From: Plasmodium brasilianum
Taxonomy: Eukaryota; Apicomplexa; Aconoidasida; Haemosporida; Plasmodiidae
Length of the DNA stretch: 64,000 nucleotides
Direction of reading: 5' to 3'
NCBI RefSeq assembly: GCF_023973825.1
Contig: NC_090126.1
Coordinates: 496,001 to 560,000, forward strand
Program-made: the position numbers and the translations under genes
The notes under the pieces: generated by a model
What the model saw: only the letters and a program-made list of their open reading frames with translations
What the model was told of the DNA's origin: nothing
The model's database searches: none
Part shown: piece by piece, positions 23,570 to 34,011 of the stretch
Position numbering within the stretch: position 1 is the first letter of the stretch
Layout of the letters: every line of letters begins with the position of its first letter

Positions 23570-24519
23570 GCTTTTAAATGTTCATAAATTTTCGAACCAC
23601 CGCTCTTCCTTTTTTCTTTTTTTATAAAAAATTTATGCAAATTTTATTAAAGAACAGTTTGCTCTTTCCGTATTGCCTTTTTTTTAATTTTTAATTTAAA
23701 GAAAAGCTGCGGATTTATTTCCCCAAAAAAACAGAGGACAACAAGTAGATAGTAAGTGGTGCATAGTTTTGTAAATAGCAGAGCAGTTAAATACATTTAT
23801 ATTCGCAAATAATTGGTAGCTGATAAGTTGACAGCTCATAAAATATTCATATTTGAAAGTTTCTCTTTCAGTGCAGTGAAGCAGACCTTTTATGACAAAA
23901 AATTATCATATATACTAATAAGTAAACAGTAAGTGAACAACATGAGAATAATATGTGCAAAATACATTATATGAAAAATAGGTGAATAACATTTTAAAAA
24001 ATTCAAACCCCACGCAAAAATATGAAAATTAAAGAAAAAGATAAAGCATAAAAGCGCAAAGCATGAAATGGGAGGCAACTGTTGAAAAAAAAAAAAAAAA
24101 AAAAAAAAAAAGTGCAAAATAAATAAAGATAACGAGATAAATAAAGGTATTAACTAGATAAATTATTACGACTAAACAAATTATTTTGTTGGGCCGAAAT
24201 ATAACAAACGCATGTTACTTCTTTAAATTTTGATCAGCTACGGGGTTTGGCCATAATGCAACCCTACTACTACCTATACCCTTGGAGATGAGTGAAGGGG
24301 GGGGGGTATAATTATATTCCTGTTTCCCTCTTCTCCTTCTTCGTTGCTAGCACTTGTACGTTTGTAAACATTAAGTGCCACATGTACGCATTTATACACG
24401 TACACACATACGTATATACTTACATACGTATATACTTACATACGTATATACTTACATACGTATATACTTACATACGCATATTACTTACACATATTATATG
24501 TACAGCTGGGAAGCCAAAC
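23153..24519. other. Intergenic region between converging BDP1-like and DUF726 genes
   Basis: Mostly microsatellite (TA run 23528-23568; a 16-bp ACATACGTATATACTT repeat, about five copies, 24403-24475) and an A-run at 24085-24111. One stretch of more balanced sequence, 23647-23796, contains a small minus-strand frame listed separately. Nothing else convincing. Confidence 0.7.
23647..23796 (-). CDS. Candidate small membrane protein, 49 residues
   Basis: ATG at 23796-23794, TAA at 23649-23647. The predicted protein starts MYLTALLFTKLCTTYY, has a hydrophobic segment to about residue 25 (YLLVVLCFFGEINPQ), then a strongly basic tail (KLKIKKKAIRKEQTVL). No repeats contribute to it. It is transcribed, if at all, towards the 3' end of the BDP1-like gene. 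It could be a tail-in small membrane or mitochondrial protein, or chance. Not recognised. Confidence 0.28.
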   Translation of the reverse strand: MYLTALLFTKLCTTYYLLVVLCFFGEINPQLFFKLKIKKKAIRKEQTVL

Positions 24520-27500
24520 TTACATGTCAAAATTGATCAAATTAAGTATGTCTTTGAGCTTTCTCTTGTAGTCCAAGTGACTGTGTATGATGCCACTAGC
24601 ATCGTAGTTCTCTATGTTTGGTACCTTCACCGAAATAAGCCCGGCGACGCTTAACTTCCATTCCATGTATCTATATAAGAAGCCTAACAGCCAATCATTC
24701 TTTGAATAAACATTAATAACACGATTCGTTACAACCATTCTAATTTTCTCCCAAACCCTACTACTAGTAGTTGCAGGTAAACCAATAAAAATTGCATTAC
24801 TTACAATATTGTACAATTTTTTCGAATATAAATATTTTAAACAATAAAAAATTACACGAGCACCAACTGAGTAACCAATTAAAATAACAGGTCTTTGACC
24901 AACTGTATTTCTATCGCTAAGTGCATCTGCCAAAATACGACCAGCTTGTTGAGCTCTTTCTCTTATTAATAAATATACATTGTCAAGATTTGATGCATAT
25001 TTAATTAGTGCTAAGGGCCAAGTTAAAGCTGCACTTAATGTGCTAGCAATGGTATACTGTAACCATATCTTACTAGCTGTTATAGCAAATTCTTGTGATA
25101 ACATAGTTTCAATTAACGATCCTAAAGTTTTTAATAAATGATTTTCCCATTTCAATCCATATAAATCACAATAACAATTTGGAAAAACATCTAACCATGG
25201 AGTCGTTATATCATCATCCGTTTTAATTTCTCCACTTACACATACACATACACTTAAAGATTTTGAAATATTCCCATTTAACATAATAAATTCAAATGTT
25301 CTAATATTTGCTATTCTTCTACTATATTTATATCCTGTTAAACCTGCTCCACCTGCACCAAATAAAGAAACAATAAAAGCCAAACCACTAGCTGATGCTA
25401 AAAATGCTGTTAAACTGCTACCACCTGCACCTAATGCTGTTAAACCAGCTATAATACCTGGTGCTGCTAGCCCTGCAGTAAATGCTATTAATGCACCACC
25501 ACCTAAAGCAGCTGCAGCTATTTTCATTCTTCTTATTTTTCTCCTTTTAGATGTTTCATCTGTTGATGCTTGTAATGCATTTATTAAATCTGCTGCTAAG
25601 TTTTCTTCTATCCTTAATATTAACAGTTCATTAATTTTTAGACACTTTGCAAATTTTTGAAAATATAATTGTATTCGTGCATTATTATTTCCAGTCATTA
25701 TATATGTTGTAATTAAATCTCTTAGTAACACAGATTTCACTTCTGGACCTCTTGTTGGTACTCCATGATTTAAGTGCTTATCAATATCACTTTCATCATA
25801 TATACTGTTGTCATATTCGAATGTATCACATTTTTTTATATTTGTCTTTATTCTCGACTGTATGTCGTCTGCACCTTCCCTTTTGCACTCATAATCCATT
25901 GCCGCTTTCTCTGATATGTCTTTTTCAATATAAAAGCTCAATTTGCTGTTATTTGCCTTCTTCCCCGAACCTTCCTTGTTGCCATGTTCGTTGTTATTTA
26001 AGCTTCCATGTTTGTTGGCATTTCCATTCTTATCACCATTCTTTTCTTCATCATCCTCTTTACTAATACATTTACCGTCGCAATATCCTTCGTCCTTATT
26101 CGCATCGTTCTCACAACCATTATCGTATCCATTCTTGCTCCTACTTCCACTCCCATCCTTGCTCTCTTTCTTTCTCTCCCTTTCTCCACATTTTTGGGCC
26201 CCAGTGGTATTATCTTTTCCGCTGATACTAATTTGGCTAGTGATCTTTTTTTCCTCATCAAGACTACATGGGTCCTCACTTGCGAGCTGATCACAGTTGC
26301 TTGAGTTCGGTGCACATTTACTCCGTTCTCTACTAACTTGACTAACTTGTTCAACTTGCTCAACTTGACCAGCTGACTCAACTTGATCGTTTTGGCTGCT
26401 TCGACTAGCTTTCGCATATCGCGCAGGTTTACCACTGCTTATACTGTTTGGCACCTTCCCCTGCAGTTCTCCCGGGCATCTTGTGGTTCGTACGGTGTGA
26501 CTGCTCATGTTGTTAGTCCCCCCTCCCCCACCTCTACTCAAAGCAAAGTAGTCATTTATGGCTTCACCACTGTATGTTTCATCAATTTCTCTTTGAATAA
26601 AGCTGCCACGGAAGGAAGCTAAGTTTTTAATATCGCTTTTATTATCATCAAGTTCATCTTCATCCTCTAATATATCACTATCTGAGTATTCCTTGTCATC
26701 ACTTAAATGTTCATTATTATGTTGTTCATCTATATGATCATTCTGCCAAAAATCCATTTCATTATTTAATTCTTCAACAACCTTTTTAAATTTTACGTCA
26801 ATAAGTGGTTGAAGATGTTCTATTTGAGTTAATAAATTATCAACAAACGGTTTTTCATATAACTGATATATTTTTCTATCTCCAGTTATATCTCTTATTA
26901 ATTCCCTTTGTTCTAATGGTTTAATTATACATTGATATGCTACTGAGTCTATTACCAATAATTCAGATAATTTTTTTAAAAAATTTTTTGATAACTCATC
27001 TAAATTATTTTGAACTTCTATATCATCAAATGAATCAATATGCTTTATTATAATGCACGCAAATAAAGCTAAAATATTTTCTTTAATTTCTCTTGGAATA
27101 TTCATAAATTTATCATTATTTATTGGTATATATTGCAAACGCAATGCTTCTAAATTTGCATTCACTCTTTTTTTTTGCAATTTTTTTTCTCTTTTTCTTA
27201 TATAATCCATTGTTTCTCTTTCTAGTAAATCTGGGAAATCGTTAAATGAGCATTTCTCAAAAATACTTGCCGAGAAATTTCTTTTAACAAATGAGTTAAT
27301 TTTATTGTAGTATGGTGATAGTGATTCCTCCTCTTCTTCCTCTTTGCAGCTGTCACCTTGAGCATCCCCTGCTAAGGGTCTTTTCCTCCTGGAGCTGTTG
27401 TACTCACTCTGGTATTCACCATTACAATTTTTCAGGTCAACGTTATCATCCATTGCATCTCTTTTATCGTCTACTTTATTGTCTTTTTTATCATCTTTTT

Positions 27501-28029
27501 TATGGCTTTTTTTACTACCCTTTATGTCCTCATCGCTACCACCACTGGTACTCCGCTTGACCGCCATACTCCCTATGCTATTATTATCACCATCATCGTT
27601 GTTATTGTTGTTATAGTTGTAATCATTGCCATCCTTGTTGCCCTTTCCCTCCCTATGGCCTCCAGCACTATGTGCACTCGAATTATCTAAACTAAAACAT
27701 TTATAATTCTCTTCAATTTTTATATTTAACTCTTTCGTTGACTTATTGCTGTAATATCTTTTTTTGCTAATAATATTATTTTTCAAAGCATTATCACATA
27801 AACTTTTCAAAAATGCCTCTTCTATTTCTGCATTTTTTACGGGACTTATATCACTTAGATATACTTTTCCTTCTTCAATTCTTTTCTTAACATTCTTGTC
27901 AATACCTTTAACAACATGAATTGATTCGAGGCTTAGGATTGTCTTATTGGACCCTTGAAATATTTGCTTCTCACTTACAAAATCATCATCACTGATATCA
28001 TCCAAGTCACAGGTACCTTTTAACATCAC
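24520..28029 (-). CDS. DUF726 / TMCO4-like membrane protein with alpha/beta-hydrolase fold
   Basis: Single exon, 1169 residues. The N-terminal third carries low-complexity inserts but also conserved helices (residues about 250-420: FSASIFEKCSFNDFPDLLE, then ILALFACIIIKHIDSF). Residues 430-770 are mainly acidic, Ser- and Asn-rich filler. The C-terminal 390 residues are the DUF726 unit: a Gly/Ala-rich membrane hairpin (about 837-905, including GGGALIAFTAGLAAPGI and SLFGAGGAGLTGYKY), then a hydrolase domain with the nucleophile elbow GYSVGAR (Ser1054) and a late His candidate in GIIHSHLDY. Yeast and human relatives (TMCO4 family) are membrane proteins of poorly known function; a lipase or esterase activity is possible but unproven. 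The catalytic acid cannot be assigned by eye. Confidence 0.9.
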   Translation of the reverse strand: MMLKGTCDLDDISDDDFVSEKQIFQGSNKTILSLESIHVVKGIDKNVKKRIEEGKVYLSDISPVKNAEIEEAFLKSLCDNALKNNIISKKRYYSNKSTKELNIKIEENYKCFSLDNSSAHSAGGHREGKGNKDGNDYNYNNNNNDDGDNNSIGSMAVKRSTSGGSDEDIKGSKKSHKKDDKKDNKVDDKRDAMDDNVDLKNCNGEYQSEYNSSRRKRPLAGDAQGDSCKEEEEEESLSPYYNKINSFVKRNFSASIFEKCSFNDFPDLLERETMDYIRKREKKLQKKRVNANLEALRLQYIPINNDKFMNIPREIKENILALFACIIIKHIDSFDDIEVQNNLDELSKNFLKKLSELLVIDSVAYQCIIKPLEQRELIRDITGDRKIYQLYEKPFVDNLLTQIEHLQPLIDVKFKKVVEELNNEMDFWQNDHIDEQHNNEHLSDDKEYSDSDILEDEDELDDNKSDIKNLASFRGSFIQREIDETYSGEAINDYFALSRGGGGGTNNMSSHTVRTTRCPGELQGKVPNSISSGKPARYAKASRSSQNDQVESAGQVEQVEQVSQVSRERSKCAPNSSNCDQLASEDPCSLDEEKKITSQISISGKDNTTGAQKCGERERKKESKDGSGSRSKNGYDNGCENDANKDEGYCDGKCISKEDDEEKNGDKNGNANKHGSLNNNEHGNKEGSGKKANNSKLSFYIEKDISEKAAMDYECKREGADDIQSRIKTNIKKCDTFEYDNSIYDESDIDKHLNHGVPTRGPEVKSVLLRDLITTYIMTGNNNARIQLYFQKFAKCLKINELLILRIEENLAADLINALQASTDETSKRRKIRRMKIAAAALGGGALIAFTAGLAAPGIIAGLTALGAGGSSLTAFLASASGLAFIVSLFGAGGAGLTGYKYSRRIANIRTFEFIMLNGNISKSLSVCVCVSGEIKTDDDITTPWLDVFPNCYCDLYGLKWENHLLKTLGSLIETMLSQEFAITASKIWLQYTIASTLSAALTWPLALIKYASNLDNVYLLIRERAQQAGRILADALSDRNTVGQRPVILIGYSVGARVIFYCLKYLYSKKLYNIVSNAIFIGLPATTSSRVWEKIRMVVTNRVINVYSKNDWLLGFLYRYMEWKLSVAGLISVKVPNIENYDASGIIHSHLDYKRKLKDILNLINFDM

Positions 28030-28373
28030 TCAAAAAAAAAAAAAAAAAAAAAGAGAACACGAAAGGGAAAGGGAAAAAGGAAATGGAAAAGGAAAAAGAA
28101 ATAGAAAACGAAATAGAAAACGAAATAGAAAGAGAAAAAAAAGGGAATTCAAACAAATAAGCAGGCTTAGGGGAATAATCTTATTTATAATGAAGATCAT
28201 ATATGTACATAATATATGAGCGTATGTACTATAAATGCATACGTACATACATATAAATATCTATAAGTACGTTCGTTCAAAGAACGATCATTCTTTATAT
28301 ATAATCATTTTGACTCTTGAAAAATTGCAAAAATATGCTTATACAAAAAAAAAAAAAAAAAAAAAAATTAAAA

Positions 28374-28440
28374 TTACGTCAAAATAACGTCAAAATATCG
28401 TCAAAATAACGTCAAAATATCGTCAAAATGAAGCCAAAAT
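28374..28440. repeat. 11-bp tandem array (GTCAAAATAAC / GTCAAAATATC)
   Basis: Six copies of (C)GTCAAAATA(A/T) alternate in pairs, then decay into AGCCAAAATAACG. Located about 350-400 bp upstream of the DUF726 start codon. Confidence 0.85.
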
Positions 28441-28638
28441 AACGCTAAAACAAATTTTAAAAAAAGCTATAAATTATATAACTTCACAAAAAACAGAAAA
28501 AAAAAATTTAAATAGTTCAAATAACACTTTTCAATTTAATATACATATATATATATTTATATTTACGAATTCGTAAATTTCAATCTACATTTTTTTATTT
28601 ATTTCTTTCACTATTTCTTCTCATAAGCACAAGGAAAG

Positions 28639-28921
28639 GAAAAAATGAAAGAGGAATAAACAAATGAACGAAAGAGGAATAAACAAATGAACGAAAGAGG
28701 AATAAACAAATGAACGAAGGAGGAATGAACAAATGAACGAAAGAGGAATGAACAAATGAACGAAAGAGGAATGAACAAATGAACGAAAGAGGAATGAACA
28801 AATGAACGAAAGAGGAATGAACAAATGAACGAAAGAGGAATGAACAAATGAACGAAAGAGGAATGAACAAATGAACGAAAGAGGAATGAATAAATGAACG
28901 AAAGAGGAATGAACAAATGAA
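28639..28921. repeat. 23-bp tandem array (GAAAGAGGAATGAACAAATGAAC)
   Basis: About twelve near-identical copies; the first few read AATAAAC where later ones read AATGAAC. As 23 is not a multiple of three and the complement lacks stops, all three minus frames stay open. Confidence 0.95.
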
Positions 28922-29201
28922 TCAAAAAAGAACAAACAAATGAAAGAAAAAACAATAAATAATAGAAAAAGGAATAAACAAGAGAACAAAATGATGAATG
29001 AAAAAATTAAGAAAAAAAAAAAAAAAAATTCGATACGTATGGAATGGTCCAATAAAAAAAAAAAATAATAACAGCATAAATTTAATTATGTTTTTTTCTT
29101 CTTCGAAATCTAACAAAATAAAAGAAGTGGAAAAGGGAAAACAAACAAACAAAAAAAAAAGGTATGAAGATGGATGTATGGCGTAACAATAGCAGCAAGT
29201 G

Positions 29202-29433
29202 AAAATGACAAGAAGTAAAAATGACAAGGAGTGAAAATGGTAGAAAGTGAAAATGACAGGATGTGAAAATGACAGGATATGAAAATGACAGGATATGAAA
29301 ATGACAGGAAGTGAAAATGACAAGAAGTGAAAATGACAAGAAGTAAAAATCGCAGGGAGTGAAAATGACAGGATATGAAAATGACAGGATGTAAAAATGA
29401 GAGGATGTGAAAATGGCAGGATGTGAAAATGAT
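29202..29433. repeat. About 16-bp tandem array (GTGAAAATGACAGGAT)
   Basis: About fourteen degenerate copies with AGGAT/AAGAA variation. Again it is stop-free on the minus strand. Confidence 0.9.
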
Positions 29434-29786
29434 AGAAATCAGTGTTAAGAAAAATAAATATTACAACGTTAAAGAAATTACAGTGTAGTAAAATGGTAAT
29501 TAGTATAATGGTAAAAAACGAACAGGTGAAAAAGAAAACATTTAAAGTCGAAATTTAAAATATAACCAAAAATACAATAACGAATACTAAATAGTAGTGA
29601 AGTATGAAAAAATTTTACAAAGTATATGACTAGTGAACTATTTTAAAAAAGGAGCAAGTTAATAAAGAGAAAAAAAAAGAAAAAAAAAAAAAAAAAAACA
29701 AGAAAAAAAAGAAAAATAAAGAATAAAATGACTCAACTAGATTAACATTGTATACCATGTACGTATTTATGTATGTTTGCATGTAT

Positions 29787-29817
<31 letters not shown>

Positions 29818-30465
29818 AATGTGCTTGCTAAAACAATAAAAGGGTGACATAAAAATACAAAATAAAAATATATAACAGCGAGGAAAGACGAAATGGATGA
29901 GCAACGCATATGAAGCATTATGATGAAATATAAAAATGTTTTTTATGATGATTCAAACAGAATGATGCAATGAAAATCCATTAAAAAAAAATAAAATAAA
30001 AATAGACAAATAATGTAAAAACAGCAAAAAATTCCAATGCAAGTTGTACATAACCAAGGAAAAATTGTTAAAATTTTTTGTTTAAACTCTCCTCAAAATT
30101 AAAATAAGGTGTAAAAGAAATTTCACGTGCATATATATATATACATTCCTTCCCCGTATTTTACACAAATCGCATTTTTACAAATGTGTCTTCGAATAGT
30201 AAATAAAATTTTTCCCGTTATCCCCCATATTATATACTACCGCTTATCGTGTTTTAGTGTATTTCTCTTGTGCAGCTTCTTTAGAAGTTCACTTTTGCGT
30301 TGATATATTATATCCATATGTGTATATAGTGCATGTATATATATATATTTATATATGCTTATATACATACGTGTACGTACCTAAGTTGTTACTTAGCACA
30401 TGCATTTTCCGCAGCCATAAGGGCACGTGCTATCACTTTTCATTATTCAACGCAAAGAAGTTAAA

Positions 30466-30645
30466 TTATATGAAGTTAAATTATATGAAGTTAAATTATG
30501 TGAAGTCAAATTATGTGAAGTCTAATTATGTGAAGTCAAATTATGTGAAGTCAAATTATGTGAAGTCAAATTATGTGAAGTCAAATTATGTGAAGTCAAA
30601 TTATGTGAAGTCAAATTATATTAAATTAAATTATAGTAAATTATA
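30466..30645. repeat. 15-bp tandem array (AAGTCAAATTATGTG)
   Basis: About eleven copies. The unit is a multiple of three, so the plus strand reads (NYVKS)n and joins an apparent 133-codon frame starting near 30257, which is otherwise TA-repeat. The array ends about 120 bp before the candidate micro-gene at 30768. Confidence 0.9.
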
Positions 30646-30767
30646 TTACATTAAATAATTTAAAAAAAAAAAAAAAAAAAATTTTAATTTTCTGTAAGCA
30701 AAAAAATTTGCACCGTTGTGATGGATTAAAAAAATACGAGAACTGGTAAAAGTGGAAGAAAATAAAG

Positions 30768-31119
30768 ATGACAGTAAAAAATATATTAGCGCCATTTTTT
30801 TTATGGGTTTCACAAATGAAAAGGTAAATACAGTTATATCGACGTTACTGAAAGCGGACAAATATATTCATTTCGTTTCACCCGTGTGCATATGTATATA
30901 TATGTATGTATACGTACATAGGAATACTTGTACTTATGTACATTCATGCATGTACAGTTACGTATGCACAATTACATATATATATGTACGCATATATTAC
31001 CCCGGACTTACAATTTTTTCCCGCATGTCCAATATTTTAACACTCCGAATTGTCGTAGGCACAACTATTACTACTATTATACCACTTCAATGTGGACATA
31101 TTATCTGGAAAAAACATAA
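30768..31119 (+). CDS. Candidate two-exon micro-protein, 38 residues
   Basis: Exon 1 is 30768-30823 (MTVKNILAPFFLWVSQMK, then two bases), with donor AAAAG|GTAAATA. Exon 2 is 31059-31119, after acceptor TGTCGTAG|G; the split codon gives Arg and the rest reads HNYYYYYTTSMWTYYLEKT. Phases match and the 235-nt intron is microsatellite-like, as real introns here are. The product is a short aromatic, weakly hydrophobic peptide, perhaps a small mitochondrial complex subunit. Alternative frames through the same exon (reading VEENKDDSKKYISAIFFMG) are also open but lack an ATG. It lies between the divergent DUF726 gene and convergent SHLP2. Not recognised. Confidence 0.33.
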
Positions 31120-31151
31120 AGAACTAGTTAAATAGAAGTATTAACGTAGGA

Positions 31152-31250
31152 ATGGCACATCATAGCCCTAGTAATGACTGCTATTCGTGGTCATTGAAAA
31201 TACGGCTACGCCAAATTTTCCGTTATAGGAAAGCGCCTTATTCAAAATGA
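31152..31250 (+). CDS. Candidate short ORF, 32 residues, downstream of the micro-gene
   Basis: ATG 31152-31154, TGA 31248-31250. The peptide begins MAHHSPSNDCYSWSLK and ends with a basic stretch (RYRKAPYSK). The stretch is unusually GC-rich for an intergenic position and is preceded by an acceptor-like AACGTAG. It could be an extra 3' exon of the candidate micro-gene at 30768, a separate sORF, or the reverse of the SHLP2 3' untranslated region. Confidence 0.2.
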   Translation: MAHHSPSNDCYSWSLKIRLRQIFRYRKAPYSK

Positions 31251-31364
31251 GAAAAAGAGAAAAAAAAAAAAAGAAGGATAAAATAGAATAAAATAAAGCT
31301 AAATAAAACAAAATGAAGCAAAATAAAGATATGATAATATAAAGCAAAATAAAACATCCTCATT

Positions 31365-32273
31365 TCATCTATCAATATATCTGACCACATACGTTCCATC
31401 CTTAAAATACTGCACATAAGATATAACCCCTTTTTTCCATTTACTAATGCCTGTGTCAGCTAATAAAAGCCTTTCGTTGCAAAAACTATTAACTCTTTTA
31501 TTTTTTTGAACGGTATGTCCAACAACCATTCTGCTAGATTTCAACATAATTAAGGATTTATTTAGAGTGGAACAAACCATCGACCTTTTAAATATATTAT
31601 CATTAACAATAGAATAGTACCTAGTTAATGTTGGTCCATCTTCACAACAAATACATAGTTCCTCTTTCCTTTTTCTTTTTTCCTTTAACACTTCACAGTT
31701 ATTTTTTATTTCTTTTTTCCCTTCTTCATTCATAAAATCAATACCATAAAAAGCATAAAAAGGTAGTACACCTGCATGTGAAAAAGTTATATCATTTACT
31801 TTTACAACTAGTGGACTGTTCATTAAATAATTATATAAAATTTCATTTTTCTTAAACATATTATTTCTATTTCTATATTTACCCTTATCCGATTTTTTAT
31901 ATTTAAAATCTAAACACAAATTTTTTACTTCATGATTACCTAAAAGCAGTAGTATTTTGGAATTACTATCTTTCCCTCTATCATTATATATTTGAATAAA
32001 AAATAAAATATTTATATCATCATAATTTGGATCTAATACATCACCAGTCATCACAATTAATGTATTCTCTTTAATTATATTTCCATTTTCATCAATTATT
32101 TTTTCATTTATCAAAATTTTTAAAAAAGCATCCATGTCCCCATGTATGTCACCTATACTATATAAATCATGATCCCACTTTATATTTGAAAAACTTGTGG
32201 AATTTTGTACATAACTTATTTTCAATAGTATCACTAAGTAATTTAAAAGGAATAAAATTTTTGCGTACCACAT
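31365..32273 (-). CDS. SHLP2: Shewanella-like protein phosphatase 2 (SHLP2)
   Basis: Single exon, 302 residues. A hydrophobic N-terminus (residues 3-20) looks like a signal peptide or anchor. The PPP-family metal motifs follow in order: GDIHGD (41-46), GDVLDP (77-82, in place of the usual GDxxDRG), GNHE (112-115), SHAG and GHTVQK. This is the Shewanella-like phosphatase group, bacterial in type and found in plants and Apicomplexa, not in animals. Work on P. falciparum and P. berghei assigns such enzymes to parasite membranes, with tyrosine phosphatase activity reported for SHLP2. A Cys cluster (ELCICCED) lies late in the domain. The gene is transcribed towards the candidate micro-gene at 30768-31119. 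Confidence 0.93.
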   Translation of the reverse strand: MWYAKILFLLNYLVILLKISYVQNSTSFSNIKWDHDLYSIGDIHGDMDAFLKILINEKIIDENGNIIKENTLIVMTGDVLDPNYDDINILFFIQIYNDRGKDSNSKILLLLGNHEVKNLCLDFKYKKSDKGKYRNRNNMFKKNEILYNYLMNSPLVVKVNDITFSHAGVLPFYAFYGIDFMNEEGKKEIKNNCEVLKEKRKRKEELCICCEDGPTLTRYYSIVNDNIFKRSMVCSTLNKSLIMLKSSRMVVGHTVQKNKRVNSFCNERLLLADTGISKWKKGVISYVQYFKDGTYVVRYIDR

Positions 32274-32912
32274 GTTCTTACGATAAGCTGGTATTTAAAG
32301 TGTGTTAGGGTATTCGGGTATGTACGATTATGTTCGAGTATGTGTGAGTAAGCATGTGTGTATAAGTGTATGTGTGTGCATATACATAAGGGTGTACTTA
32401 AATATATATATGCATGTACACTATCTTGAAAGCATTAGGTCGAAATGGGAAACACTAACGAAATGATCAACCACGCAAAAAGCATTTAGCAAATTTAAGC
32501 ACATTCATATATTTTGATTCATACAAGGTCAAAAGGACTGTATGTTCATGTGAACTTAAATGAGGATCTAATTCCTTAGTCCCTTTGGAACAAAAATTAA
32601 ATTGCTGGTGTTAAAAATATTTACTCAAAGGGTAAAGGGGAGAAAGACCCACAGGACGACACAGCGAAAGCGTAATTTCCGGTAAATCCGCAAAATGTAA
32701 GATATCAATAAGTTTGGGAGAAAGTGAAAGAAAAAAATAATAATTCAATATGTGCTACAATAAAATGTAACAAAACAAGTTAAAAAAAATAATACCCTTC
32801 CAGGTTGATGGTAAAAATATATATTATATATATATATATATATATACATACATACATACATACATACATACATACATACATACATACATACATACATACA
32901 TACATACATACA

Positions 32913-32945
<33 letters not shown>

Positions 32946-34011
32946 TAACCCATGTACAATGAATATTATACGAGAACACTACCAATGAATGTTCACTTTT
33001 TTTTTAGGAATACATTTTAAAAAAGTTCATTTTGCATCGAAATATATGCAAGTGGAAGACATATTCTGCGGATATGTTTTAAAGAAAATAAATTTTTTTT
33101 TTTTAAGTTTATTGTTTATTTTTATATAACATTAAATATTAATACTTTAGCTCTGCATTATCTTATGTTTTCACATAAAGCTCAAAAATGACTTTTCATA
33201 AAAAAAAAAATAATAAAATAAATGAAGGAATGAATGAATGAAGGATGGAAGGAATGAATGAATGAAGGAAGGAAGGAAGGAAGGACAGAGCAACAAACGA
33301 ACAAACATACAAAGTAAACTGCATACGCCATTATACATAAAATATGCACAGAATGTACAAGCGCCTAAGTAGATTAACACATGTACACATAATCAAAGGT
33401 ATAAGCTCCCGCTTTTTAAAAAAATTACAAGAATATATAGTACATCATGAATAAATATGCAAGTACTCTTAGAGTCATTTTTTGAAATATGTCATTCCAT
33501 GTATTACTATAATTTTAATTATCCTTACAAGAGGTACCTTTCTACGGGTAAAATGGTGATAAAAGAAAAAAAAAAAGAGCAACACTTAAAATATAAATAA
33601 AAGCTATTTTTTAGTAATTTAATAAAATTTAAAAGAAATCGTTCTTTCTTTTTTACTTGCTTCACCTTTATTCTTCGGCTTTTGCTTTGTTTTTTCATTT
33701 TTTCATTATTCATTTTTTCATTTTTTTTCCATTTTTCGCGAAAGGTGTGTACGCATAAAATATGAGCGGGTGAAAAAAATAAAAAAATTAATTGGCATTT
33801 AATTGGAATATATTAAAGAAATTTGTTTCTTTATTTTAAAAGCAGCGAGAAATTTTAAAGAAAAAATTTTTTACCTCTCCACTTGAAGCTGTATGCAAGG
33901 TTCCTTACACATATATATATATGTACATGTATATGTTTATACTTATATATGAGGGCCTACTCAATACATTACAAACGTCCCATGTGTTAACGAAAGACGA
34001 TTTAATGCGAG
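32274..34011. other. Intergenic region between SHLP2 and ISN1
   Basis: 5' flank of SHLP2. The part at 32440-32720 has relatively balanced composition and is probably leader sequence. A (CATA)n microsatellite occupies 32846-32941, GAATGAAG-type repeats 33228-33284, and A/T-rich low-complexity DNA the rest. No gene seen. Confidence 0.7.
32846..32941. repeat. (CATA)24 microsatellite
   Basis: Perfect tetranucleotide run of about 24 units, flanked by a (TA)n stretch on its left. The minus strand reads (MYVC)n by chance. Confidence 0.97.

Larger units (their letters stand above)
28030..30767. other. Repeat-rich intergenic region upstream of the DUF726 gene
   Basis: About 2.7 kb containing a purine-rich leader (28034-28140), an 11-bp array (28374-28440), a 23-bp array (28639-28921), a 16-bp array (29202-29433), A-runs (29650-29700) and a 15-bp array (30466-30645). 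Between arrays I see only short frames. Minus-strand frames of 85-143 codons over the arrays are repeat translations. Confidence 0.75.

Noticed and set aside
28595..29339. Minus-strand frames of 85-143 codons (FVHLFIPLSF and similar)
   Set aside because: They translate the 23-bp and 16-bp arrays in several frames at once, which is a property of the repeat unit, not of a gene.
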